From: Microbacterium mangrovi
GTDB taxonomy: Bacteria; Actinomycetota; Actinomycetes; Actinomycetales; Microbacteriaceae
NCBI RefSeq assembly: GCF_000802305.1
Contig: NZ_JTDK01000017.1
Coordinates: 62,001-126,000 of the forward strand
DNA: 64,000 bases
Direction of reading: 5' to 3'
Made by a program: the position numbers and the translations under genes. The first letter of the stretch is position 1. Each line of letters starts with the position of its first letter. The notes beneath the pieces are model-generated. The model had not been told where the DNA came from. It searched no databases and saw only the letters and a program-made list of their open reading frames with translations. Positions 24,445 through 33,148 of the stretch are shown in pieces.

Positions 24445-25436
24445 GCCGGTCGGCGGACGATTCGATGTCATTGTCGAGGACAAGCTCACGTTGGACGGTG
24501 AGCCGCCGCGGCTTCCTACTGGGCGCGAGCAGTGCAGTCATCGCCGCGCCCGTAGGATTCCGGCCGGATGTCGCTTTCGCTCGCACGAAGGACGCGGCGA
24601 CGGCCCAGGGAACTGTTGAAGCGCAATGCTTCTCGGAGACTTGGGAGAGCCGATACGTCGTGCAGTTTCCTGTGGCGACACCTCTGCCGGACGCCGGCGC
24701 TCGACGCGAGGACTCAAACGTCACGATCACGTGGGACCGTCGACTGTTCGACGTAAGGCCAGTCGCGGCGCTCGCATCCCACGACGGGTTCGAATCCGTG
24801 GCATCGAGCGATTACCGCCCCGGCCATATGCGCGTTCGCGTCGGCGGGGAAGCCACCGACCTGCTCCTTCAAGCTGCGGTGCGCGACCTCTATCCGCTCG
24901 AAGCGCTCGGGCGACCGATCCCGTCCCGCCTCGACTACTCGTGGGTCACGACGCGCCCAGACCTGTCTGCCCGGCAGAGCAAAACCAAACCCTGGGGAGC
25001 GGAGATCTATGCCGCCTGGGCAACAGGGGAGGGCGCGTCGTACCCGACTGATGTCCTCATCCGCAGCGTCGGTCCGAACCCGATTCCATCCGGCACAGAC
25101 GTGGTGATGCGCGCGCAGGCGTCGACGCCAGCTCCGAAAGCGAATGCTGCGCCCAAGACGGCCGGTGGTGGTGGACGGCACTCCATCAAGGGGCGGCTGA
25201 GGGACGTGATCTTCACGCTCAGTGAGGCGGTGGAAGCGGACAGGGAGTTACGGATCGATGCGAGACCTGGGGCTCGACTTCTCGCGCAGGATATGCCGCG
25301 AGATGTCGCTGAGGTGTTCATCCGTCCCCCGAAACGGCAACTGGCATCGATGAGGGATACAGGGCGGCTGACGGTCGTGCCGCTCACAGCGTCCGGCGTG
25401 CTCGTCGCGGCGGGCAGCAGGATTGAAGGAGCATGA
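24441..25436 (+). CDS. Tat-exported protein of unknown function
   Basis: A 331-aa protein with a twin-arginine signal: TVSRRGFLLGASSAVIAAPV, ending near ARTK at residue about 49. The mature part is soluble and beta-rich, with VTITWDRRLFDVRPVAALAS, RPGHMRVRVGGEATDLLLQA and a C-terminal RRDVIFTLSEAVEADRELRI-like region. I know no family for it. Tat export implies that it folds, perhaps with a cofactor, before crossing the membrane. GTG 24441 overlaps the upstream stop; ATG 24465 is an alternative. The gene ends 1 nt before the ATG of the large PG-binding protein. Confidence 0.65.
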   Translation: MSRSADDSMSLSRTSSRWTVSRRGFLLGASSAVIAAPVGFRPDVAFARTKDAATAQGTVEAQCFSETWESRYVVQFPVATPLPDAGARREDSNVTITWDRRLFDVRPVAALASHDGFESVASSDYRPGHMRVRVGGEATDLLLQAAVRDLYPLEALGRPIPSRLDYSWVTTRPDLSARQSKTKPWGAEIYAAWATGEGASYPTDVLIRSVGPNPIPSGTDVVMRAQASTPAPKANAAPKTAGGGGRHSIKGRLRDVIFTLSEAVEADRELRIDARPGARLLAQDMPRDVAEVFIRPPKRQLASMRDTGRLTVVPLTASGVLVAAGSRIEGA

Positions 25437-25437
25437 C

Positions 25438-27819
25438 ATGACGGATCCGATGGTTCTGCAGACGCAGATGTGGCTCAACCAGACTTATCAGGCCAATCCT
25501 CAGTGGCGCGCTGTCACGGAGGACGGGTACACGGGATGGGGCACGATCTTCGGCCTGATCCGTGGGCTGCAGATCGAGCTCGGCATCCAAACGCTGGCTG
25601 ACAACTTCGGTGCGGGGACGCTCGCGGCGTTCGCGAGCAAGTACGGCAGCATCAGCGAGGCCACAACCACCAAGAATGTCATCCACCTCGCGCAGGGGGC
25701 TCTCTGGTGCAAGGGATACGCCGGCGGGTATCAAGGCGGTGTATTCGACGGCACCATGAAGCAGGCAGTCCTCAATGTCACCGCTGACATGGGAATCGGC
25801 GCCTCGTCCTCGATTGATGGGAAGGTGCTCAAGAGCCTCATGTCGATGGATGCCTATACGCCCATCGCCGGGGGAACTGCATCTCGTCGGGAGGTTCAGC
25901 AATGGTTGAACGGTCGGTACGGAGGACGCCGCGACTTCAGCCTGCTTCCGTGCGACGGCATCTTCTCCCGGAACACGCAACAGGGGATGATGTTCGCCAT
26001 CCAGTACGAACTGGGCATGGCCGACGGGGTGGCCAACGGCAACTTCGGGCCTGGAACAAAGGCAGGCCTGAAGGCCCAAGCCGGCGTCAGCGTTGGGAGC
26101 AGCGACGGATCCAAGAACTGGGTGCGCCTCTATCAGGGGGCGCTCCGTTTCAATGGATACGATTCCGCGTTCGATGGCGCGTTCCGGTCGGGGACGCGCG
26201 ACGCCACCCTCGCGTTCCAATCCTTCGCTGCGCTCACCGCCAGCGGCGCTGGGGACTATCGGACTTGGGCGTCGTTGCTTATCAGCACCGGAGACGAGAC
26301 ACGACCTGGCATCGCCAGCGACATGGCAACGCAGCTCAGCACAGATCAATGCGCGCTGCTGTACGCGAATGGCTACCGCACAGTTGGTCGCTATCTCACC
26401 GTGGCGAGCAAGCGCTACCTGCCCGGCGAACTCGAGCGGATCTTCGCGGCAGGCCTCGCCACGTTTCCGATCATGCAGGAAGCCAATACTTCGACCGCGG
26501 ACTTCAATTACGAGAAAGGCCGGGATCACGGGCTCCAAGCGTTGGTTCGGCTTCGGCAACTCGGCTTCAAAGACGGAACCACCGTGTTCTTCGCTGTGGA
26601 CTTCGATGCGCTCGATGACCAGATCACCATGTACGTCATTCCCTACTTCCAAGGCGTTCGTGACGTACTCAACTCGACCCGCGTCACCTACAAGACGGGT
26701 GTCTACGGCACCCGTAACGTCTGCACCACGATCATCAATGCTGGCCTCGCCAGCGAAGCGTTCGTCTCAGACATGTCCTGGGGCTACAGTGGCAACCTCG
26801 GATTTGCCCTACCGCCCTCCTGGTCCTACGACCAGATCTCAGGCCAGGCCCTGGGTGCCCTAACCGGCCCCAATGTTGCCATCGATAAGGACGTTCAATC
26901 CGCACGCGCCAACCCAGCGCGTCGAGCTGATGTGCTCCCGACGCCATTGGTGGTCAAGCCGCCATCCTCAACGTTTACAGATTTCGATGAAGACTACTTC
27001 TGGTACCTGACTCGAATGACCGTAGCCGCGGAGGCCGTCGAGAGCGAGGTGACCGGGCGGATCGCCGCCGATCTTGTCTTGCACTACCTGCAGCGCCCGA
27101 AGTACTGGCATGGTGGCGGTGGCGAACTAGCCGAGATCTGGCCGGTATACGCACCGCTGCCCGAACATCAAGCAGGTATCGCGGCGGACCTCGCAAACGA
27201 GATCTCGCGCGCTCGTGGCGCATTCGAGAAGGATGCCGAGCGGCCAGTGGGCGCGTTGGAGGACAGAATTCAGCACTGGGCGGCGTCCAGCCGTGGATAC
27301 ATGACGTACTCCCGCGTTGCGGCGCCAGTTGGGTCGACGACGACTACGGGAGATCTCGGGGCATGGGCGCTGGATCTCGCGCAGGCGTGGAAGGCATTTT
27401 GCGGAAAGGCGAGCCCGTCCCCCGCGAGCTTGAGGGAGTGGATGGCGACGTATATCGGCCATAAGACGGTCGACATAGGTTTCGGTTGGATAGATCTCAT
27501 CGGGGACATCGATGCATTCTTGGTGGACGACATGCTCCGCACAGATCCATTCCGACCCTTGTCGGACTGCATTCGCGAAATCGAGGTCGGCTGCGAGCGG
27601 GACGAGGCTTGGCGCTTCAGGCAGTTCATCAGTCGGCGATTTAACGGTTCAGTTAGCATGATGGCTGCTGCTGGAAAGGATGCGCTCGCCGGCGAGGCGC
27701 TCTGGACCGCCTTTCCGAGGCAGGCGGTTCTCTGGGACGCGCCCACGCCAACGTCGGTCCAAGCAAAGGATGTCGGGGATGGCTTCGCTGACGCGATCGC
27801 GCGATTCGCTGGTCTTTAG
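25438..27819 (+). CDS. Large peptidoglycan-binding protein with DUF1906 glycoside-hydrolase-like domain
   Basis: A 793-aa multidomain protein. Residues about 60-285 hold up to three peptidoglycan-binding-like repeats (LAQGALWCKGYAGGYQGGVF; VQQWLNGRYGGRRDFSLLPC; LYQGALRFNGYDSAFDGAFR with RSGTRDATLAFQ). Residues about 287-490 are a DUF1906/Rv2525c-like TIM-barrel (CALLYANGYRTVGRYLTV, TTVFFAVDFDALDDQITMYV, GVYGTRNVCTTIINAGLA, ending NVAIDKDVQ). Residues 505-793 form an unassigned helical region. No signal peptide is visible, which is odd for a wall-binding protein. GGAG lies 6 nt before ATG 25438. It is the largest product of the cassette and may be a lysin-like effector or wall-remodelling enzyme. 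Confidence 0.75.
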   Translation: MTDPMVLQTQMWLNQTYQANPQWRAVTEDGYTGWGTIFGLIRGLQIELGIQTLADNFGAGTLAAFASKYGSISEATTTKNVIHLAQGALWCKGYAGGYQGGVFDGTMKQAVLNVTADMGIGASSSIDGKVLKSLMSMDAYTPIAGGTASRREVQQWLNGRYGGRRDFSLLPCDGIFSRNTQQGMMFAIQYELGMADGVANGNFGPGTKAGLKAQAGVSVGSSDGSKNWVRLYQGALRFNGYDSAFDGAFRSGTRDATLAFQSFAALTASGAGDYRTWASLLISTGDETRPGIASDMATQLSTDQCALLYANGYRTVGRYLTVASKRYLPGELERIFAAGLATFPIMQEANTSTADFNYEKGRDHGLQALVRLRQLGFKDGTTVFFAVDFDALDDQITMYVIPYFQGVRDVLNSTRVTYKTGVYGTRNVCTTIINAGLASEAFVSDMSWGYSGNLGFALPPSWSYDQISGQALGALTGPNVAIDKDVQSARANPARRADVLPTPLVVKPPSSTFTDFDEDYFWYLTRMTVAAEAVESEVTGRIAADLVLHYLQRPKYWHGGGGELAEIWPVYAPLPEHQAGIAADLANEISRARGAFEKDAERPVGALEDRIQHWAASSRGYMTYSRVAAPVGSTTTTGDLGAWALDLAQAWKAFCGKASPSPASLREWMATYIGHKTVDIGFGWIDLIGDIDAFLVDDMLRTDPFRPLSDCIREIEVGCERDEAWRFRQFISRRFNGSVSMMAAAGKDALAGEALWTAFPRQAVLWDAPTPTSVQAKDVGDGFADAIARFAGL

Positions 27820-27859
27820 AATTTCAGTGCCACTCGTCGCTCGATGAGAATGGAATGAC

Positions 27860-28435
27860 ATGGCGAGTGTAGCCCCTAGTGAGTCGCGCCCATCGGAGCG
27901 GAGTCGCTTGCTGGTGAGTACGATCTACTTTGTCTTAGCGATCACGAGTCTGCTGCTCGCCGCCTTCTTGTCCTTCGGGGGCACCCTCGCGGGTCAGGCC
28001 CTGGGTATGGGCGTGTCTGACCCGGATGAGGTTCATCGCGAGTATCTCGCGCAGGCCATATTTGTTGGCGCTTCAGTTGGCTTGGCGACGGTCCAGTTAG
28101 TGTTCGTCGAACCACGCCTGCGCCGTCGTTTGAGTTCCACGGTCGTTCGTATCGCCCTGGTCCTGTCTGGTGTTGTTTTCGCGCCGCCGCTCGTCCTGCT
28201 CACAAGCCTCGCGTTCGCCAGCGCGCGGGCAACGAATCCGTGGAGAGACGCGGGGTGGCTGCTCTCACCGCTTGCGATATGCATCCCCGTCCTTCTTGTC
28301 CTGATCTCGCACACCATCGTGCTGCTCGCAGGCAGGAAGAAGCTGCGTCCCGTAGCTGTACTTGTTTTTGGTGTTGGCTCAATGTTGCTCGGTGCCTTGG
28401 TCATGCCCGTGGCGGCGGCACTCATCCGACTTTGA
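27860..28435 (+). CDS. Polytopic membrane protein of unknown function
   Basis: A 191-aa integral membrane protein with four or five helices (STIYFVLAITSLLLAAFLSF, AIFVGASVGLATVQLVFV, IALVLSGVVFAPPLVLLTSL, LLSPLAICIPVLLVLISHTI, AVLVFGVGSMLLGALVMPVA). No family recognised. It starts 40 nt after the DUF1906 gene and its codon use is similarly relaxed, so it may be the last gene of the cassette, for example an immunity or secretion partner. That role is only an inference from position. Confidence 0.6.
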   Translation: MASVAPSESRPSERSRLLVSTIYFVLAITSLLLAAFLSFGGTLAGQALGMGVSDPDEVHREYLAQAIFVGASVGLATVQLVFVEPRLRRRLSSTVVRIALVLSGVVFAPPLVLLTSLAFASARATNPWRDAGWLLSPLAICIPVLLVLISHTIVLLAGRKKLRPVAVLVFGVGSMLLGALVMPVAAALIRL

Positions 28436-28488
28436 GACGCTCGTGGTCCGCAAAGACGTTAAGAGCCCTGAACGAATGAGAGGTCCTC

Positions 28489-28664
28489 GTGTCTAAAGAC
28501 GCTAAGAAGGACAAACGCGCGGATATCGCCGCCAATGTCGCGCTCGTCGTCTCGGAACGCTGACCGACTGGCCGATCGTCGCCCGCGCGGCGCTCGCGAT
28601 CGTGAGTGGGATCGTGGGGGCCGCCGTGACCTTCGTGCTCGTGAAACGCAGCCGTCGCGTCTGA
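28489..28664 (+). pseudogene. Frameshifted small single-span membrane protein gene
   Basis: GTG 28489 opens a 24-codon frame (VSKDAKKDKRADIAANVALV...) stopped by TGA. In a different frame, starting right at that stop, the sequence continues as LTDWPIVARAALAIVSGIVG and a membrane helix with a basic tail (VLVKRSRRV), ending at 28664. A single-base deletion near 28560 would join both halves into a 58-aa protein with a charged N-terminus and one membrane helix. It may be a decayed gene, a sequencing error or a programmed frameshift. GAGAGGTC precedes the GTG. Confidence 0.5.
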
Positions 28665-28779
28665 CAGCGATCGCTTCGCCGACCGAGATCGCCGGGTTCC
28701 CGCCTGGCGTCGCCCTTCCGCGATGTACCGTGTCTCCAGGCGTTCCCGGGGCGGGCGCGCACGCAACAGGGGAGGCGCG

Positions 28780-29796
28780 GTGAGCCAGCGGGTCACGATT
28801 CTGGATGTCGCCGCAGACGCGGACGTCTCGATCGCGTCCGTCAGCGCCGCCCTCAACGGGCGGCCCGGGGTGTCCAAAGACACCCGGGCACGCATCATCC
28901 AGAGTGCCGAGCGCCTCGGGTGGGTTCCGTCCGTGCGCGGCCGTGGGCTCTCCGGCAAGCGCTCGTACGCGCTCGGCCTGGTGCTGGCGCGGCAGCCCGA
29001 GGTGATCGAGTCCGACCCGTTCTTCGCGGGCTTCATCGCCGGGGTCGAGGGGGAACTGCAGAGCCGAGGCTACGCGCTCGTGCTGCAGCTGGCCGGCCGC
29101 AACGAAGGCCCCGACCGCTATCGTCAGCTGCACCTGGACCACCGGGTCGACGGCGTGTTCATCACCGACATGTCCGTCGACGATCCCCGTGTCGCACTCG
29201 TCACCGAGCTCGGGCTGCCCGCCGTCGCGATCAATTCCGGACCCGGATGCGCCATCACCTCGGTCCGGCAGGACCAGAACGCCGGGTTCGGCGAACTCGT
29301 CCGCCGGGTCGTGGAACTCGGCCACCGCGACATCGCGCACGTCGCCGGCCGCCGGGGCATGATCCACACCCGGCAGCGCATCGACGTCTGGCGCTCGACC
29401 CTGCACGCGGCCGGCATCCGTCCCGGCAGCCTCGTCTACGGCGACTTCTCCACCGAGAGCGGGAGCCGCGCAGCCGACCGGCTGCTGAGCGGACCGGGCC
29501 CCGCGCCCACCGCCGTGGTGTGCGCGAACGACCTCATGGCCATCGGATTCATCGCCCGCGCCAGCTCCCTCGGCTACGACGTCCCGCGTGACGTGTCGGT
29601 CACCGGCTTCGACGGCATCCACCTCGGCCGGTACATCCGCCCGGCCCTCACGACCGTCGTGACGTCGCCCCGCGAACTCGGTGCGGAGGCCGCGAAAACC
29701 CTGCTGAAACTCGTCGACGGGCAGGCCGTCGCCGACCTCGACATCGCCCCCACGCACCTGCTGGAACGGGACTCGCTCCTCGCGCCCATGCGCTGA
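28780..29796 (+). CDS. LacI-family transcriptional regulator of the mannoside operon
   Basis: A 338-aa LacI/GalR repressor. The N-terminal helix-turn-helix reads VTILDVAADADVSIASVSAA with hinge ARIIQSAERLGWVPS, and the effector-binding domain includes GVFITDMSVDDPRVALV and PTAVVCANDLMAIGFIARAS, then VPRDVSVTGFDGI. GGGGAGG sits 6 nt before GTG 28780. Two near-identical palindromes (29812-29827 and 29872-29887) surround the promoter of the downstream operon and fit the CG-centred LacI-family operator type, so it most likely represses the transporter and GH130 genes until a sugar is bound. Confidence 0.9.
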   Translation: MSQRVTILDVAADADVSIASVSAALNGRPGVSKDTRARIIQSAERLGWVPSVRGRGLSGKRSYALGLVLARQPEVIESDPFFAGFIAGVEGELQSRGYALVLQLAGRNEGPDRYRQLHLDHRVDGVFITDMSVDDPRVALVTELGLPAVAINSGPGCAITSVRQDQNAGFGELVRRVVELGHRDIAHVAGRRGMIHTRQRIDVWRSTLHAAGIRPGSLVYGDFSTESGSRAADRLLSGPGPAPTAVVCANDLMAIGFIARASSLGYDVPRDVSVTGFDGIHLGRYIRPALTTVVTSPRELGAEAAKTLLKLVDGQAVADLDIAPTHLLERDSLLAPMR

Positions 29797-29811
29797 GGCA
29801 TCCATCACGGC

Positions 29812-29887
29812 ACCAAAACGTTTCGGTGTCAACCCCCTTGTTTGCGCGCCTTCTCGTGCTATGGTCACCAAACCGAAACGTTTCGGT
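29812..29887 (+). promoter_or_regulatory. Promoter flanked by two LacI-type operators
   Basis: Operator 1 ACCAAAACGTTTCGGT (29812-29827) and operator 2 ACCGAAACGTTTCGGT (29872-29887, a perfect palindrome) are 60 bp apart centre to centre. Between them lie TTGTTT (29838-29843), a 16-bp spacer and TATGGT (29860-29865, with TG extension). Operator 2 would cover the transcription start and operator 1 lies just upstream of -35, allowing cooperative or looped repression. Confidence 0.85.
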
Positions 29888-29904
29888 AAGACCACGGAGG
29901 CATC

Positions 29905-31230
29905 ATGGCAACAACGAAGTTCCACCGAGCACGAGGCCTGGCCCTCGCCTCGGTCGTCGCCGTCGGCGCGATCGCGCTGACGGCCTGCAGCGGCAGTTCC
30001 GGAGGCGCCGCTCCGACTGCCGGCGGCGACGCCAGCGGCACGCTGAACATCCTCGTCTCGAGCGCGACCGGCTCCGACGCCGGGTTCCAGGCCGTCACGA
30101 AGGCCTTCGAGAAGAAGTACCCGAAGGTGAACGTCAACCTGACGGCCGTGCCGAACGAGAACTACAACCAGGCGCGATCCTCCCGCCTCACCGCGGGCAG
30201 CGCCGACATCGTGGTCGCGTTCCCCCGCGAGGTGCCCAGCTACGTGCCGGCATCCAACGAGGGCGACGACGCCCGCCTCGCCGACCAGGGCGGCTACCTC
30301 GACCTGACCGGCCAGCCGTTCCTCAAGACGATCAACCCGACCGTCCTCGCCGCCACGAAGTACAAGGGCAAGAACTACACGGTTCCGACCGGCCTCAGCT
30401 ACTACACCGGCATGTTCTACAACAAGAAGATCTTCAAGGACAACAACCTGCAGGTGCCCACCACCTGGAGCGACCTGTTGAAGGTCTGCGCCGCGCTGAA
30501 GGCCAAGGGCGTCGTGCCGCTCGGCATCGCCGGCAAGGACTCCGCGGGCGTGATGACCCTCGGCGTCACCACCGGCCTCTACCCGACCGCCGACGCGATG
30601 AACACCCTCGCCAAGGACCTCTACGCGGGCAAGGCGCAGCTCAACACGGGCAAGCAGCTCGAAGTGCTGCAGAAGGTGCAGACCCTCTACGGGTACGCCG
30701 AGCCGAACTTCGCCGGCGTCAGCTACGCGACCATGACCAGTGACTTCGTCAACGGCAAGTTCGCGATGATGCCCGACGGCACGTGGAACACGACGACGCT
30801 GCAGCAGTCCGGCGCCGGCAAGCTCGACTTCGGCTACGTGCCGCTGCCCTCGAGCGACACGGCATCCGACAACGCCAACCTCGGCGGCAAGGTCGAGCTG
30901 TCGCTGGCGGTTCCGGCCAACGCGAAGAACCCGAAGGCCGCCATCCAGTGGCTCGACTTCTTCACGAAGAACTACCACCTGTTCAACGACAAGGCCGGCT
31001 TCGCGCCCGCCGTCCAGGGCGCCTCGAGCGACCCGTTCTACGCCTCGATCCAGCCGTACACCAAGACGTTCCTGCCGGCGTGGGACACCATCTGGATCAC
31101 CAATGCCAAGGCCGGGCCGGCCGCATCCGTCCCGTGGAACTGGGCGGGCATCTCGCCGATGGGCAGCTCCGACGCGAAGGGCGCCGCGGATGCCGCGCAG
31201 AAGGACTGGCAGGCGGGCCTGGGCAAGTAG
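29905..31230 (+). CDS. ABC transporter sugar-binding lipoprotein
   Basis: A 441-aa extracellular solute-binding protein (family 1). The lipoprotein signal is VAVGAIALTAC (Cys28). The mature part has FQAVTKAFEKKYPKVNVNLT, YYTGMFYNKKIFKDNNLQVP and the C-terminal FAPAVQGASSDPF region typical of oligosaccharide binders. It captures the sugar and delivers it to the two permeases encoded next. ATG 29905 follows GGAGG. It is the first gene of a five-gene operon under LacI control. A hairpin after the stop may reduce read-through so that the binding protein is made in excess. Confidence 0.93.
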   Translation: MATTKFHRARGLALASVVAVGAIALTACSGSSGGAAPTAGGDASGTLNILVSSATGSDAGFQAVTKAFEKKYPKVNVNLTAVPNENYNQARSSRLTAGSADIVVAFPREVPSYVPASNEGDDARLADQGGYLDLTGQPFLKTINPTVLAATKYKGKNYTVPTGLSYYTGMFYNKKIFKDNNLQVPTTWSDLLKVCAALKAKGVVPLGIAGKDSAGVMTLGVTTGLYPTADAMNTLAKDLYAGKAQLNTGKQLEVLQKVQTLYGYAEPNFAGVSYATMTSDFVNGKFAMMPDGTWNTTTLQQSGAGKLDFGYVPLPSSDTASDNANLGGKVELSLAVPANAKNPKAAIQWLDFFTKNYHLFNDKAGFAPAVQGASSDPFYASIQPYTKTFLPAWDTIWITNAKAGPAASVPWNWAGISPMGSSDAKGAADAAQKDWQAGLGK

Positions 31231-31237
31231 GCACCGC

Positions 31238-31270
31238 CGCGGGGAGGATGCATCGCGGCATCCTCCCCGC
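31238..31270 (+). terminator. Intra-operon hairpin after the binding-protein gene
   Basis: GCGGGGAGGATGC / GCATCCTCCCCGC, 13-bp perfect stem with a 7-nt loop, 8 nt after the stop. It probably attenuates transcription or stabilises the upstream mRNA. A CTTCGACGAGCTCAG repeat follows at about 31294. Confidence 0.7.
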
Positions 31271-31337
31271 CTCCGACACACCCGCACCGTCTGGGCTTCG
31301 ACGAGCTCAGCCCGCCAGATCAGTTTGAGAGACGCGC

Positions 31338-32252
31338 ATGCAACGCTCCAACACCATCGTCTTCGGCCGGAGAACCACACCACAGCTGACCTTCGCGGCC
31401 GGAATCGCGCTGGTCGTGGTGTTCTCCCTCGTGCCGGCCGTCGGCATCCTCGTGATCTCGTTCACCGACATCCGGGCCCTGCCCTTCCTGCCGGTGCACT
31501 GGATCGGCCTGGACAACTACTTCACCTTCTTCTCGTCGGCGCAGCTCGGCTACAACCTGCACGCGCTGGCCAACACCTTCGTGTTCGCGATCGCGGTCAC
31601 GGTGCTGCAGAACGGCATCGCCCTGCTCGTGGCGGTGCTGCTGAACCAGCGGATGCGCGGACGCAACTTCGCCCGGGCCGTGGTGTTCCTGCCGACGATC
31701 CTCGGTGTCACCGTCATCGGGCTCATCTTCACCCTGATCTTCAACCCGTCCGGCGGCCCGGCGGCGGCGGTGTGGAGCTGGTTCGGCAGCTCGTCGGCGT
31801 TCTTCGGCGACCCGAAGCTGGCGATGACCCTCGTGATCGCGGTGCAGGTGTGGTCGGGACTCGGCGTCGCCGTGGTGATCTACCTCGCCGGCCTGCAGGC
31901 CATCCCGCAGGACCTGTACGAGGTGGCATCCATCGACGGGGCCAACAGCCGACAGCGGATGTTCAACGTCACCCTCCCGCTGCTCGCCCCCGCGATCACC
32001 GCCAACACCCTGCTGTCGGTGATCGGATCGCTGCAGAGCTACCAGCTGATCTACGTGCTCACGGGGCCCATCAACCCCGCCACGCAGGTGCTGTCGCTCG
32101 CGATCTTCACGCAGGGCTTCGGCGGCGCCCAGGGCGGGGCATCCCAATCGCAGGGCTACGCGGCCGCCATCTCGATGGTGCAGTTCGTGATCGTCATGAT
32201 CGCGTCCCTGCTGACGATGGCCTACCTGCGACGGAAGGAGACGGAGCTGTGA
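31338..32252 (+). CDS. ABC sugar transporter permease (MalF type)
   Basis: A 304-aa inner-membrane permease with six helices. The cytoplasmic EAA loop, which contacts the ATPase, is EVASIDGANSRQRMFNVTLP (about 197-216), followed by LLAPAITANTLLSVIGSLQS. It forms the channel with the next permease. No ATPase gene is in the operon, so a shared MsmK-type ATPase encoded elsewhere probably powers it, as is common for carbohydrate ABC importers of this class. Its stop overlaps the next start (GTGA). Confidence 0.92.
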   Translation: MQRSNTIVFGRRTTPQLTFAAGIALVVVFSLVPAVGILVISFTDIRALPFLPVHWIGLDNYFTFFSSAQLGYNLHALANTFVFAIAVTVLQNGIALLVAVLLNQRMRGRNFARAVVFLPTILGVTVIGLIFTLIFNPSGGPAAAVWSWFGSSSAFFGDPKLAMTLVIAVQVWSGLGVAVVIYLAGLQAIPQDLYEVASIDGANSRQRMFNVTLPLLAPAITANTLLSVIGSLQSYQLIYVLTGPINPATQVLSLAIFTQGFGGAQGGASQSQGYAAAISMVQFVIVMIASLLTMAYLRRKETEL

Positions 32253-33148
32253 GCGTCATCACGGGCACTCCCGCCCCCGACTTCACGCGTCCGGATGAAC
32301 CGCAGCCCGAACCGGTCACCGCGGGGCGGCGCAAGCGCCTCACCGTCGGCAAGGTCGTCCAGTACGCGCTGCTGGTCATCGTGGTGCTGATCTATCTCGC
32401 GCCGCTCGTCTATCTCGTGAACACCGCCCTGAAGTCGAACGCGGAGTTCTTCTCGAACCCGACCGGCATCGTGCACGCTCCCGACCTCGGCAACTTCGCG
32501 ACCGCCTGGCAGAAGGGCGGCTTCGGCACCGCCGTCTGGAACAGCGTGCTGTACACGTTCAGCGCCGCCGCCATCGGAACGGTGATCTCGCTCATGATGG
32601 CCTTCCCGGTCGCCCGCGGTTACGTCAAGCACCCGCGCGTCTGGAGCGGACTGTTCGCGGCCATGCTGTTCCTGCCGAACACGCTGGTCACCGTGTTCCA
32701 GCTGGCGCTGCGCCTGAACCTCTACGACACGCAGATCGGGTACATCCTGATCCTCGCATCGGGCGTCGGCATCGGTCCGCTGCTCATCACCGGGTACCTC
32801 AAGTCGGTGCCACGCGAACTCGACGAGGCCGCCGCGCTCGACGGAGTCGGCTACCTGCGGTACCTGTTCGGCTTCCTGCCCGCGCTCATCAAACCGGTGC
32901 TCGCGACCGTGTTCATCCTGCAGGCGATCGGATGCTGGAACGACATCATCCTCGCCACGATCCTGTTGCCCGACCAGTCGAAGTTCCCGCTGACGCTGGG
33001 GCTGTTCGCCTTCAAGGGCACCTACTCGAGCGAGTGGAGCCTGCTCGCGGCCGCGACGATCATCGTCGCCCTGCCGATGCTGGTCGTCTACGTCTTCCTG
33101 CAGCGCTTCCTCGTCGCCGGCGTCGTGGGCGGGGCGGTCAAGGGATGA
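32249..33148 (+). CDS. ABC sugar transporter permease (MalG type)
   Basis: A 299-aa permease, partner of the preceding gene. After a cytoplasmic N-terminus rich in Pro and Glu come six helices; the EAA motif is VPRELDEAAALDGVGYLRYL, followed by PALIKPVLATVFILQAIGCW. GTG 32249 overlaps the upstream TGA, and its own TGA overlaps the ATG of the GH130 gene, so import and breakdown are coupled in translation. Confidence 0.92.
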   Translation: MSVITGTPAPDFTRPDEPQPEPVTAGRRKRLTVGKVVQYALLVIVVLIYLAPLVYLVNTALKSNAEFFSNPTGIVHAPDLGNFATAWQKGGFGTAVWNSVLYTFSAAAIGTVISLMMAFPVARGYVKHPRVWSGLFAAMLFLPNTLVTVFQLALRLNLYDTQIGYILILASGVGIGPLLITGYLKSVPRELDEAAALDGVGYLRYLFGFLPALIKPVLATVFILQAIGCWNDIILATILLPDQSKFPLTLGLFAFKGTYSSEWSLLAAATIIVALPMLVVYVFLQRFLVAGVVGGAVKG

